Below, piece by piece: positions 47,816 to 56,656 of a DNA stretch of 64,000 nt. The translations under genes and the position numbers were made by a program. The notes below the pieces were generated by a model. It was not told the DNA's origin. It ran no database searches and worked only from the letters and a program-made list of their open reading frames with translations. The DNA lies in NCBI GenBank assembly GCA_002733205.1, contig NVUW01000007.1, positions 118,030 to 182,029 of the forward strand. Direction: 5' to 3'. Each line of letters opens with the position of its first letter. Positions within the stretch are counted from its first letter, which is position 1. The stretch is from Thalassobium sp. (GTDB taxonomy: Bacteria; Pseudomonadota; Gammaproteobacteria; Pseudomonadales; Oceanobacteraceae).

Positions 47816-50800
47816 ATGACGACCCTAAAATATTTCCTGCCGGTGCTGCTATTGACCGGCAGTGCTCAGATATTGGCTGATAATAGCCGCACCGACTATG
47901 ACATTAATGATAATGGTCTGATCGAAATTAACGACCTAGATGACCTCAATGCCATCCGTCACTCACTGAACGGAAGCACTCTGTATGGCTTCAACAGCGG
48001 TTGCCCGGAAACGGGTTGCGTTGGATTCGAGCTGACCACCGACTTAGATTTTGACCAGAACGGAAATGGTGTAATTGATAAAACCGACCCGTATTGGAAT
48101 GATGGTGCCGGATGGCAACATATCGGGACACGCAATGCGCCTTTTAGTGCGGTGTTTAACGGCAACAATCACACGATTCATAATTTATTTATTAATCGCC
48201 CCGGAGAAAGCTATGCTTCGCTGCTGGGTCGCGTCGAAAACACAACCATTAGTAATATACATTTGCGCGGGCGGCTCAGTTTCGTTACCGGCTATAAGTC
48301 TGTCGCGCCACTGGCAGGCATGGTTAAAAACTCACAGATTATTAACGCCAGCGCTGACGCAGATGTTTTCGCTTATGGCACGACCAGTGGCGGATTAATC
48401 GGATCGGCAGAGAATAACTCGATCGTCAGACACAGTTACGCCACAGGGGATGTCACCACAGATTCCTGGCGTGCGGGTGGATTGGTAGGCCTTGTTGAAA
48501 ACAACTCAGTCATTGAAGGCTGTTTTGCCACTGGCAATATCAGTGGTACCAGCAGAGTGTCAGCCGGTGTAATGTCTGGCGGCCTGGTCGGCACTCTGCG
48601 GGAAAGCTCAACCATCAGCAATGGCTTTGCCACGGGTAACGTTACAGGCGACTCATCAGCCAGCAGTCTGGTCGGATCAATGGTTCACAGTGAGGTTATA
48701 AACGCTTTTGCCATCGGACGCGTCACATACACATCAACACAAACACCCGCAGGTCTGGTGGGCACGGTTTACCGCGATGGTAATGAGTTTATCAGCTACA
48801 GCCACTGGGCAACCGACACCACTGGCCGGACCAATATGCTCAATGGCAGTTCGGCAACCTCTGTCGGAAATGCCGGTGTCACTCTGGCCGAACTTCAATG
48901 CCCAACAGCTGGTACAGACACCGCCTGTAGCCCCTCAGTGCTGTATTCTAACTGGGAAACGCAAACCTACGACAACGGCGGCTCAACACCGGTTTCATAT
49001 TGGGATTTCGGTAACAGCAGCCAACTGCCGGGCCTGATGATTAATGGCGTCGTTTACCGCGACAGTGACCGTGATAGCGTGCCTGATTCTGAAGACGACT
49101 TTCCTGCGAATGGCAGTGAAAGTACCGATACGGATGGTGATGGTATCGGTGACAACAGCGATCCGGACATTGACGGTGATGGTGTCGGTAACAGCGAAGA
49201 TATCTTCCCTTACGACAACACTGAATCAAGTGATCGCGATGGTGACGGTGTTGGTGACAACCGCGATGCTTTCCCGGATGACAGTAACGAATGGCTCGAC
49301 AGTGACGGCGATGGCACAGGCAACAATGCCGATACTGATAACGACAACGACGGGGTGGCCGACGACGATGACGTCTTCCCTTACGACCCGACCGAGTGGG
49401 CCGACTACGACAGCGACGGCATGGGTAATAATGCCGACCCTGACGATGACAACGACGGTGTGGCCGACGAAGACGATGCGTTCCCTTTCGATCCAAGTGC
49501 TTCGCGCGCTGATCAAGTAGTTGATGCTAACGGCAATGGCCTGATTGACATTAATACGCTGGCTGACCTGAACAATATCCGCAACAATCTGGACGGCACC
49601 AGCATGGATGGTATTACCGCCGGCTGTCCCAACACCCTATGTAATGGTTTTGAATTAACCGCTGACCTCGACTTTGATACGAATGACGACGGCCAGATGG
49701 ACGCCAATGATGAATACTGGAATGACGGCGAAGGCTGGATCTCGATCGGGTCAAGAAAATATCCGTTTGAAGCACAGTTTAATGGCAATGGCCACCGCAT
49801 CAGTAACCTCTATATTAACCGCCCATCAGGTATTTGGGAGGGGCTGTTTGCCACTATTAACAATGCCGATATACGCTTACTCAGCCTCGACGGTCCATTA
49901 ATGTCGGTCACTGCCAACACCTATGTGGGCGCCATTGCCGGCGGTGTCTGGGACAGTAATATCAGCGGTGTCTGGATCAGAGGGGATGTTACCGGAGAGG
50001 CTTATATCGGTGGCCTGGCAGGGATAATGATCAACAATAGCGGTACGCCACGCCAGATTTTATTCAGCTATAACATGGGCAATGTTACCGCTACTAATAA
50101 TGATTACTTTGCACAAGCTGGCGGACTGGTAGGCAGCGCTGACGGAATCGACATCAGTAACAGCGCTGTTTACGGAGATGTTAACGGCTATGAAGCGGGC
50201 GGCCTGATTGGCCGAATCAGAAACAAGGGCACGTTGATAAACACCTATGTACGCGGCAATGTGAATTCGAAAAACAGCGCCGGTGGACTGGTTGGCCGAG
50301 GCTTAGACAGTACAATCATTATTCAGAATGCGTATGTATCTGGTGTAATCAGCAGCGCAACCGATATTGCCGGTGCCATGGTTGGGGAATCAGACGTTAT
50401 GCGCATCAACAACAGTTACTGGACAACAGAAAGTGGTCCGCAACAGCCCTGGGGCAGCAACAACCTGCTTGATGACAACAGCGCTGAATACGGCGCGGTA
50501 AGCGATGCCGCTCTGCGTTGCGCAGTGAATGCAGACAATACCAGCTGCGCGGACATCACACTGTTTAGTGGCTGGTCTGACAGCACCTATACCGCACCTG
50601 ACGGACAGCCGGTGAGCTTCTGGAACTTCGGCACCTCAGAGCAGTTACCTGTACTGACCGCACTGGGCCGGGTACTGCGTGACACGGATGCTGATGGTTA
50701 CATCGACGATGAAGATGCTTTCCCGGATGACCCGGCCGAGTGGTCTGATGTTGATGGTGATGGTATCGGTGATAACAGCGACCCGGTCGATAACCGGACT

Positions 50801-50989
50801 GACCCGGACGACGGTGATGGCGGTGATGGCGGTGATGGCGGTGATGGATCTGACGGCACGGACAGCGGCAACGTTTCATCCGGTGGATCATCCTCTGGTG
50901 GCGGCTCATTGCTGTGGCTGCTGGGTATGACCCCGCTGCTGCTGCGCCGGAAAATGAACCGCACCTCCAGCCATACCCGCATCTCATAA
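47816..50989 (+). CDS. Exported two-module GLUG/thrombospondin-repeat protein with GlyGly-CTERM-type tail
   Basis: The protein has 1057 residues and a signal peptide (about 1-21, ending ILA). Module 1 (about 27-410) and module 2 (about 565-950) are each homologous to the whole module of the preceding gene: NDNGLIEIN and GNGLIDIN starts, paired cysteines CPETGC and CPNTLC, and YWNDGAGW-type segments. Between them (about 414-562) lie Asp-rich thrombospondin type-3 Ca-binding repeats such as DGDGVGDNRDAFPDD. After another repeat (about 955-990) comes a short DGG repeat, then SSGGSSSGGGSLLWLLG and LLLRRK, a GlyGly-CTERM-type tail with a longer basic end than usual. AGGAG precedes the ATG. It probably arose by duplication of the neighbour. 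Function unknown. Confidence 0.82.
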   Translation: MTTLKYFLPVLLLTGSAQILADNSRTDYDINDNGLIEINDLDDLNAIRHSLNGSTLYGFNSGCPETGCVGFELTTDLDFDQNGNGVIDKTDPYWNDGAGWQHIGTRNAPFSAVFNGNNHTIHNLFINRPGESYASLLGRVENTTISNIHLRGRLSFVTGYKSVAPLAGMVKNSQIINASADADVFAYGTTSGGLIGSAENNSIVRHSYATGDVTTDSWRAGGLVGLVENNSVIEGCFATGNISGTSRVSAGVMSGGLVGTLRESSTISNGFATGNVTGDSSASSLVGSMVHSEVINAFAIGRVTYTSTQTPAGLVGTVYRDGNEFISYSHWATDTTGRTNMLNGSSATSVGNAGVTLAELQCPTAGTDTACSPSVLYSNWETQTYDNGGSTPVSYWDFGNSSQLPGLMINGVVYRDSDRDSVPDSEDDFPANGSESTDTDGDGIGDNSDPDIDGDGVGNSEDIFPYDNTESSDRDGDGVGDNRDAFPDDSNEWLDSDGDGTGNNADTDNDNDGVADDDDVFPYDPTEWADYDSDGMGNNADPDDDNDGVADEDDAFPFDPSASRADQVVDANGNGLIDINTLADLNNIRNNLDGTSMDGITAGCPNTLCNGFELTADLDFDTNDDGQMDANDEYWNDGEGWISIGSRKYPFEAQFNGNGHRISNLYINRPSGIWEGLFATINNADIRLLSLDGPLMSVTANTYVGAIAGGVWDSNISGVWIRGDVTGEAYIGGLAGIMINNSGTPRQILFSYNMGNVTATNNDYFAQAGGLVGSADGIDISNSAVYGDVNGYEAGGLIGRIRNKGTLINTYVRGNVNSKNSAGGLVGRGLDSTIIIQNAYVSGVISSATDIAGAMVGESDVMRINNSYWTTESGPQQPWGSNNLLDDNSAEYGAVSDAALRCAVNADNTSCADITLFSGWSDSTYTAPDGQPVSFWNFGTSEQLPVLTALGRVLRDTDADGYIDDEDAFPDDPAEWSDVDGDGIGDNSDPVDNRTDPDDGDGGDGGDGGDGSDGTDSGNVSSGGSSSGGGSLLWLLGMTPLLLRRKMNRTSSHTRIS
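50812..50847 (+). repeat. Four tandem 9-bp repeats inside the large GLUG-type gene
   Basis: CGGTGATGG is repeated exactly four times, encoding Gly-Asp-Gly units just before the GlyGly-CTERM tail. The length in multiples of three keeps the frame, so copy number could vary and change spacer length without breaking the protein. Confidence 0.85.
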
Positions 50990-51066
50990 GATGCTGAGAT
51001 GATAAAAAAGTCCTGAATACTGGCTCCGGCCGATATTCAGGTCATATTCTGATTGAGCAGAACTCA

Positions 51067-51100
51067 AAAAATAAACCCCGGATATCCGGGGTTTATTTTT
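51067..51100. terminator. Bidirectional terminator between the large GLUG-type gene and prfC
   Basis: A perfect palindrome centred on GATATC (51081-51086), with CCCCG/CGGGG inside A- and T-rich arms reaching 51067 and 51100. It lies 78 bases after one stop and 36 bases after the prfC stop, so it can end both convergent transcripts. Confidence 0.88.
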
Positions 51101-51135
51101 TACTGTTTCAGTTTTGCTGCTTCAGCCTTTCAGCA

Positions 51136-52725
51136 TTAATGCTCGCGTGTGGCACTGAACTGAATATCCGGCCAGCGTTCCTGAGTCAGGCTCAGGTTCA
51201 CCCGTGTCGGGGCGATGTAGGTCAGGTAACCGCCACCGTCGATGGCCAGGTTGTCGCCGCCTTTACGTCTGAATTCTTCCAGCATTTTTTCATCAGAGCA
51301 GTACACCCAGCGAGCGGTACTGACACTGATCGGCTCGTAAATACATTCCACTTTGTATTCATCCCGCAAACGCTGCTGTACCACATCGAACTGCAGCACA
51401 CCCACTGCGCCCAGAATCAGGTCATTGTTATTCAGCGGCATAAACAGCTGAGTAGCACCTTCTTCAGACAACTGTTGCAGGCCTTTCTGCAACTGTTTCA
51501 TTTTCAGCGGATCTTTCAGGCGCACACGCTTAAACAGTTCCGGTGCAAAATGCGGAATACCGGTGAACTGCATATCGTCACCAAAGGTGAAGGTATCACC
51601 AATCTGGATGGTGCCATGGTTATGCAGACCGATAATATCGCCGGAAATGGCTTCTTCCACCGCCGAGCGGTCGCCAGCGAGGAAGGTTACAGCATCGGCG
51701 ATTTTTACATCTTTACCGATGCGTACGTGCTTCATCTTCATGCCCTTGCTGTAGGTGCCGGAGCAGATGCGCATAAAGGCAATACGGTCACGGTGCTTCG
51801 GATCCATATTGGCCTGAATTTTAAAAATAAAGCCGGTGAACTTGTCATCCGCTGGAGCAACCGGTCCTTTATCGGTTTCACGGGCCAGTGGCGCCGGTGC
51901 CCACTCAACGAAGTAGTTGAGCAGTTCACGCACACCAAAGTTAGCCAGTGCCGTACCGAAGAATACCGGGGTCATTTCACCGCGCAGATATTCGTCCAGA
52001 TCAAACTCATAACTGGCGCCACGCACCAGTTCAATTTCGTCCACCAGCTCGGCAACTAAATCAGCGCCCAATAAGGCTTCTGCTTCAGCGGACTCCAGCC
52101 CCTGAATCTGAATATCATCCGGCACCACACTGCCCTGACCCGGTGTAAACACATGAATCGTGTCGGTGATCAGGTTGTACACACCTTTAAATGCCTTACC
52201 CATGCCGATTGGCCAGGTAACGGGGGCGCATTTGATTTTCAGGATGGTTTCAATTTCGTCCAGAACTTCAATATGGTCGCGGACTTCGCGATCCATTTTG
52301 TTGATAAAGGTAAAAATCGGCGTGTCACGCAGGCGACAGACTTCCATCAGTTTGATGGTCCGGTCTTCTACACCTTTGGCGCCGTCAATAACCATCAGTA
52401 CGGAGTCGACCGCGGTCAGGGTGCGGTAGGTATCTTCCGAGAAGTCTTCGTGACCCGGAGTATCCAGCAGGTTAACCATGCGGCCATTGTACGGAAACTG
52501 CATCACCGAGGTGGTAATGGAAATACCACGGTCCTGTTCCATCTGCATCCAGTCAGAGGTCGCCATACGGCCGGTTTTCTTGCCTTTTACCGTACCGGCT
52601 AACTGAATGGCATTACCGAACAGCAACAGCTTTTCGGTGATGGTGGTCTTACCCGCATCGGGGTGCGAAATAATACCGAAAGTACGGCGTTTACCGACTT
52701 CCAGTTCAAATGGGGATTTCGACAT
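51136..52725 (-). CDS. prfC: Peptide chain release factor 3
   Basis: The protein has 529 residues from the ATG at 52725 ([20 protein letters not shown]), the usual length; a longer frame to 52935 has no family support. The GTPase domain shows G1 HPDAGKTT (21-28), [11 protein letters not shown] and NKMDRE; domains II and III follow, ending with the RF3-specific C-terminal part. It releases RF1 and RF2 from the ribosome after peptide release. It is divergent from the regB-like gene. Confidence 0.96.
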   Translation of the reverse strand: MSKSPFELEVGKRRTFGIISHPDAGKTTITEKLLLFGNAIQLAGTVKGKKTGRMATSDWMQMEQDRGISITTSVMQFPYNGRMVNLLDTPGHEDFSEDTYRTLTAVDSVLMVIDGAKGVEDRTIKLMEVCRLRDTPIFTFINKMDREVRDHIEVLDEIETILKIKCAPVTWPIGMGKAFKGVYNLITDTIHVFTPGQGSVVPDDIQIQGLESAEAEALLGADLVAELVDEIELVRGASYEFDLDEYLRGEMTPVFFGTALANFGVRELLNYFVEWAPAPLARETDKGPVAPADDKFTGFIFKIQANMDPKHRDRIAFMRICSGTYSKGMKMKHVRIGKDVKIADAVTFLAGDRSAVEEAISGDIIGLHNHGTIQIGDTFTFGDDMQFTGIPHFAPELFKRVRLKDPLKMKQLQKGLQQLSEEGATQLFMPLNNNDLILGAVGVLQFDVVQQRLRDEYKVECIYEPISVSTARWVYCSDEKMLEEFRRKGGDNLAIDGGGYLTYIAPTRVNLSLTQERWPDIQFSATREH

Positions 52726-52969
52726 CGCTTGCGATCTTCTTCTGAGCCTGGCCTGCCAGCATAGCGCTGGATTCAGGAGATATCCGGACGCTTGCCGCAA
52801 CCCGGTCTGAGGGGCGCAATGATATGCAAAGCCTCGCCAATTGACCAGACGATTCCTGTATCCGGCCCGGTGCAGAGAACCTGACTGTGATTCCTGCTCT
52901 GCATCAAGAATCGTGTTTACGTGACACTCTGACACGCTGCTTGTTACTGCCGCGCGACGGCACTGGCGC

Positions 52970-52975
52970 TATAAT
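52970..52975 (+). promoter_or_regulatory. Consensus -10 element immediately before the regB-like ATG
   Basis: TATAAT ends six bases before the ATG at 52982, so transcription from it would start at or next to the start codon. There is no Shine-Dalgarno sequence upstream of the ATG. No good -35 lies at 16-18 bases, so the promoter may need an activator. Confidence 0.45.
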
Positions 52976-52981
52976 GCCGCC

Positions 52982-54208
52982 ATGACTCATAAACTGAACC
53001 TGTTGTTGCAACGCCTCGCCCTGCTGCGCCTGTCCATCGCCAGTATCTGGCTGATGTTTCTGCTGTATCTGCAATGGCAGGGCTTTGCTGGCCTGGATAT
53101 CGCTTGGGCACTGCTAGCGCTGTATGTACCCTTGCTGGCCGTCAGTGGCTGGCAGGGTTACCGCCGTAACCTCCAGGACTGGCATTTGCTGTTGCATCTG
53201 GCGTTCGAGTGCCAACTACTGGCCGGTCTGCTGTTTTTTACCGGCGGCGCGACTAACCCTTTTATTTCTTATTTTCTGGTATTGCTGGTTGTCAGTGCCT
53301 ATAGCCTGCCGGTGAGCTATTCACTGCTGATTACCGTGCTCTGCATTGCCGACTACAGCCTGCTGACCCAATGGTTCCAGCCGCTGCTCAGCAATCATGT
53401 GCATGGTCTGCCCAGTCATAATCTGTTTGATCTGCATCTGGCGGGCATGTGGCTCACCTTTGTTATCAGCGCGCTGATTGTGGTCACCTTTATTCCGCTG
53501 TTATTGAAATCGTCCCAGCAACAACAGCAGGAAATCCAGCAACTGCGCGAACAGCAGCTGAAAAACGAGCAGCTGATTGGCATCGCCACTCTGGCCGCTG
53601 GCACCGCCCACGAAATGGGCACACCACTGATGACGATGCACATGATTCTCGACGACATCGCTCAGCAACCCGACCATCCGCTGAGTAACCATGATCTGCA
53701 TATTCTGCACGAACAGGTCACCATCTGCCGTCAGTCTCTGCAACAACTGGCCAACGCCGGACGCACCGCCCATCAGGTTGGCCATCATCAGGCTCACACC
53801 TGGTTAATCAATCTGCTGCATCGCTGGCGGCTGAGTCATCCGAATGCCCTTTGGGTGGATAATGGCATCGCCTGTGAAGCCGAGATTCCATCTTCTCCTC
53901 TGCTTGATCAGGCACTGCTCAACCTGCTGGATAACGCCGCCGAGGCTGGCCAGCAACCGGTGCATCTGCACAGCGTGGTCCAAAGTGGAGAGTGGCATCT
54001 GAATATTCTGCAGCCCGACCCACAAGCAGCCACACGAATTCATCAGCAAAGTTTATTTCACAGCCAGAAAGAACACGGTATGGGCATTGGCCTTTACCTG
54101 AGCAATGCCAGCGTTGAACAGTTTGGCGGCTCCGTCCATCTGATTGCACAAAACAGCGGCGCCAGCCTGTGCCGTATCACCCTGCCTCTGAGCCGACATC
54201 ATGGATAA
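52982..54208 (+). CDS. regB: RegB/PrrB/RoxS-type redox sensor histidine kinase
   Basis: The protein has 408 residues with six membrane helices (about 12-172) and the quinone-binding loop GGATNPF (88-94), the hallmark of RegB. H210 in GTAHEMGTPL is the phosphorylated His; C249 in VTICRQSLQQLA sits where RegB has its redox-active Cys. The ATPase domain (about 290-400) has LLNLLDNAAEAG and GMGIGLYLSN. In relatives it senses the quinone pool and controls respiration and energy genes. It overlaps its partner regulator by 8 bases. Confidence 0.9.
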   Translation: MTHKLNLLLQRLALLRLSIASIWLMFLLYLQWQGFAGLDIAWALLALYVPLLAVSGWQGYRRNLQDWHLLLHLAFECQLLAGLLFFTGGATNPFISYFLVLLVVSAYSLPVSYSLLITVLCIADYSLLTQWFQPLLSNHVHGLPSHNLFDLHLAGMWLTFVISALIVVTFIPLLLKSSQQQQQEIQQLREQQLKNEQLIGIATLAAGTAHEMGTPLMTMHMILDDIAQQPDHPLSNHDLHILHEQVTICRQSLQQLANAGRTAHQVGHHQAHTWLINLLHRWRLSHPNALWVDNGIACEAEIPSSPLLDQALLNLLDNAAEAGQQPVHLHSVVQSGEWHLNILQPDPQAATRIHQQSLFHSQKEHGMGIGLYLSNASVEQFGGSVHLIAQNSGASLCRITLPLSRHHG

Positions 54209-54743
54209 CCCCGCGCACAAACGCATTCTGATCATTGATGATGATCTGCATTTCAGCCAGGTACTGGCACGCAGCCTTGAGCGTCAGGGCCATCAGACCG
54301 CGGTCGCTGCCAGCGGTGATGAAGCTCTGCAGGCCGCTCAGGATCTCAAGCCACAATGGGTTACCCTCGACCTGCGGCTGGAACAGGAATCCGGCCTGGG
54401 CCTGATCGGCCGTCTGAAGCAACAACACCCCGACTGCCGCATCGTGATGCTGACCGGCTACGCCAGCATTCCGACCGCTGTCGAAGCGGTAAAACTGGGC
54501 GCACATAATTACCTGCACAAACCCGCTACCCTGCAGGAGTTAATCGCCGCCTTTGACGATTCAGGCCAGACTCAGGAACCACTGCCGGACAACAGCAGCG
54601 TGATGTCGGTAGAACGGCTGGAGTGGGAACACATCCAGCGCGTGTTAAATGAACAACAGGGGAATATTTCGGCGACTGCCAGAGTACTGAATATGCACCG
54701 CCGTACTCTGCAGCGGAAGCTGCAGAAATACGCGCCGCGCTGA
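54201..54743 (+). CDS. regA: RegA/PrrA/RoxR-type response regulator
   Basis: The protein has 180 residues: a receiver domain with IIDDD (11-15), acceptor D57 (VTLDLRLEQES) and Lys in LHKPAT, a short Pro-containing linker, and a Fis-type helix-turn-helix (EWEHIQRVLNEQQGNISATARVLNMHRRTLQRKL, key part ISATARVLNMHRRTLQ). This is the layout of RegA, with no ATPase domain. It overlaps the sensor gene, so it is its partner. Targets are likely respiratory genes; the petABC genes in this window are only a possibility. Confidence 0.9.
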   Translation: MDNPAHKRILIIDDDLHFSQVLARSLERQGHQTAVAASGDEALQAAQDLKPQWVTLDLRLEQESGLGLIGRLKQQHPDCRIVMLTGYASIPTAVEAVKLGAHNYLHKPATLQELIAAFDDSGQTQEPLPDNSSVMSVERLEWEHIQRVLNEQQGNISATARVLNMHRRTLQRKLQKYAPR

Positions 54744-54772
54744 ACCGCACGGTCCGTCAGTGACCGGTGTTT

Positions 54773-55435
54773 TCAGCGGTTAAAGTAAGAATCTTCGTCG
54801 AAGGTGCTCAGCCAGCGGCTGTGGTAAACCACCATACCGGTGATGAACATGCCGTTTACCACACCTTCGGGGAACATCATCATCGGCAGGTAGCGTAGAT
54901 AATCACGCCAGATTAATTCCAGCGGATGGACATCCAGCAGCCACAAACTGAAGCCTTGTAAAAAGTCGGAAAATCCATGGGTTAAACCTGCATTTAAAAA
55001 ACCGGCCACCAGAATATAAACGAAGGGGTTGTGTGCAAGACGACGGTAAACCAGCAGATAAAAACCGTAGCTGAATAATACCGGTAAAGCACCGGCCAAT
55101 AAAAACTGATAGGGCAGAGCCGCCCACCAGAGCTTTCCCACCAGCACCAGAATAACCTGCACCAGTAATATGGACAGCAGCGCCAGCCGCCAGCCCATCA
55201 TCAGCGTAATCGCAGTCACGCCCATTAAGTGAAAACTCAGCCCTGGTAATATTCCGGCCTGCATATTCCACAATACAGCCAGTACAACCACACTGCCAAA
55301 AAAGAAATGCTGCGCCGCGCGCATATTCAGTAACGCCTGCCAGTTATAACTGAGCAGCGCAGGAATTAATAAAAGAACAGAGAGAATGGCCGACCACCAG
55401 AGTGCCATTTCAGGCAGGAGGCCGGAGTCAATCAT
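54773..55435 (-). CDS. COG3235-type membrane protein (ECF-transporter permease-like)
   Basis: From the ATG at 55435 the protein has 220 residues and six or seven membrane helices; it has GGAG 8-11 bases upstream and overlaps the rimI stop (ATGA). The end MMMFPEGVVNGMFITGMVVYHSRWLSTF (key part FPEGVVNGMFITGM) is typical of a proteobacterial family related to CbiM-like ECF permeases. Transport of a metal or cofactor is the usual annotation but is not proven. It is the last gene of leuA-holD-rimI. Confidence 0.8.
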   Translation of the reverse strand: MIDSGLLPEMALWWSAILSVLLLIPALLSYNWQALLNMRAAQHFFFGSVVVLAVLWNMQAGILPGLSFHLMGVTAITLMMGWRLALLSILLVQVILVLVGKLWWAALPYQFLLAGALPVLFSYGFYLLVYRRLAHNPFVYILVAGFLNAGLTHGFSDFLQGFSLWLLDVHPLELIWRDYLRYLPMMMFPEGVVNGMFITGMVVYHSRWLSTFDEDSYFNR

Positions 55436-55875
55436 GCCTGCAGCTCCAGACAATAAAGCAGGGCATCCTCATGACCGTTGGCTGTCGGATAATAATTACG
55501 TCGACATCCGGCCTGACAAAAACCCATAGACTCGTACAGGGCAATCGCTTTGTGATTACTTTCCCGTACTTCCAGAAACCACTGCTCCGCCTGCTGTTCC
55601 AGCAGAAAATCATGCAATGCATTCATCAGCACACGACCCGCACCCTGCCCCTGCTGTTTTGGGTCAACGGCGATCATCAGCAATTCAGATTCACCAGCCA
55701 CCAGCGTAATCACGGCATAGGCAATAATCCGGCAATTTTTCTCCAGCACCCAAACACCATGCTCGCGGGCAAAATAACGACGCAGAACACTTTCCGGCCA
55801 GGCGTGAAAATGCGCCAGCTGTTCAATCTGATACACCGCAGAAAAGTCGGCCTCAACAGCAGGGCGAACGTTCAT
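55432..55875 (-). CDS. rimI: Ribosomal protein S18-alanine N-acetyltransferase
   Basis: The protein has 147 residues of the GNAT fold: VRPAVEADFSAVYQIEQLAHFHAW at the N-terminus (key part VYQIEQLAH), LLMIAVDPKQQGQGAGRVLM (acetyl-CoA loop QGQGAG) and ALYESMGFCQAGCRRNYY. It acetylates the N-terminal Ala of ribosomal protein S18. Its place after holD is the same as in E. coli and Pseudomonas. Confidence 0.92.
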   Translation of the reverse strand: MNVRPAVEADFSAVYQIEQLAHFHAWPESVLRRYFAREHGVWVLEKNCRIIAYAVITLVAGESELLMIAVDPKQQGQGAGRVLMNALHDFLLEQQAEQWFLEVRESNHKAIALYESMGFCQAGCRRNYYPTANGHEDALLYCLELQA

Positions 55876-55879
55876 GAAT

Positions 55880-56653
55880 TTATAACTCAGATTGGGTTAG
55901 CAGGGCTTGCCAGAGCTGGCGCTTCTGTCGTGCATCAGACATAACATCCGGCAACGCTGCCCCGCGGAATAACAACGGTGCCTGCACTTGTTGTAACCAG
56001 TGCTGACTGCCATCGCCAAAGGTCACGGCGTATTGCACACCGTTGTCGCGTAAAAATTGCCATTGCGCCGACAGCGCTTGCAGCGCGACAGGCAGGCTTT
56101 GATCATCGTGGGCCGATTCAATAAACGGCCAGCGGAAGCACAACGGCGCCTGCAGCAATCCTGCCGGGGCCTGCAAGGCTGACATCACCCGATAAGCAAA
56201 GGCCGCCAAACGCTCGGCCTGAGAGGCGTCATCACATACCCAGACACCACGGGCGGATACGCGCAGGAAATGCAGCTCGAAACGCGGTGGCGTGCCATCC
56301 ACAGGAGTGACCGGATGATCGGCAGCAACAGACTGCCCAGACGCAGGTGCGTCAGTAGCCGGCGCTCTGGTTAGAGCTGCCATCGTACCGGTACGAACCG
56401 CAGCGACCGAATCAGCGGTAGCCGCTGCGGGCGTTTTAAGCGCAGGCTCCACAACGTTCTGATGCAATAATTGCGCAGCCATGGGATGTGCTATATGCCC
56501 ACCACCCTCAGACGTCAGCGCCGGGCGTGGCGCTGCAGCATGGGCATCTTCCGGCAACCAGCGTGGTGCCGGGACGCCGGGCAGCGGCTGGCGGGGCATC
56601 CACTGCACGATGCCTATCGCCTGTAAATAATCGAGCCGCTGCTGCTCCCGCAT
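55880..56653 (-). CDS. holD: Divergent DNA polymerase III psi subunit (HolD-like), elongated
   Basis: The protein has 257 residues. Its N-terminus RLDYLQAIGIVQWMPRQP matches the short peptide at the start of E. coli HolD that binds the clamp-loader (LQQLGITQW), and the C-terminal part ends RGAALPDVMSDARQKRQLWQALL, resembling the HolD end PALTDLRANPTARAALW. Between them lies a low-complexity region rich in Ala, Pro and Thr (about 30-125), then a globular part. E. coli HolD has 137 residues; pseudomonads have a long, cryptic version in the same place before rimI. It starts 3 bases after the leuA stop. Confidence 0.75.
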   Translation of the reverse strand: MREQQRLDYLQAIGIVQWMPRQPLPGVPAPRWLPEDAHAAAPRPALTSEGGGHIAHPMAAQLLHQNVVEPALKTPAAATADSVAAVRTGTMAALTRAPATDAPASGQSVAADHPVTPVDGTPPRFELHFLRVSARGVWVCDDASQAERLAAFAYRVMSALQAPAGLLQAPLCFRWPFIESAHDDQSLPVALQALSAQWQFLRDNGVQYAVTFGDGSQHWLQQVQAPLLFRGAALPDVMSDARQKRQLWQALLTQSEL

Positions 56654-56656
56654 CCG

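Noticed and set aside
49061..49510. CRISPR-like or tandem DNA repeat in the Asp-rich part of the large GLUG-type gene
   Set aside because: The repetition is at protein level (thrombospondin type-3 repeats); the DNA units vary in length and sequence and the frame stays open.
51139..52059. A 306-codon open frame on the plus strand inside prfC
   Set aside because: Antisense to prfC; no independent evidence of coding.
52726..52935. N-terminal extension of prfC by 70 codons
   Set aside because: RF3 normally starts at [15 protein letters not shown]; the extension has no family support and lies in the divergent promoter region.
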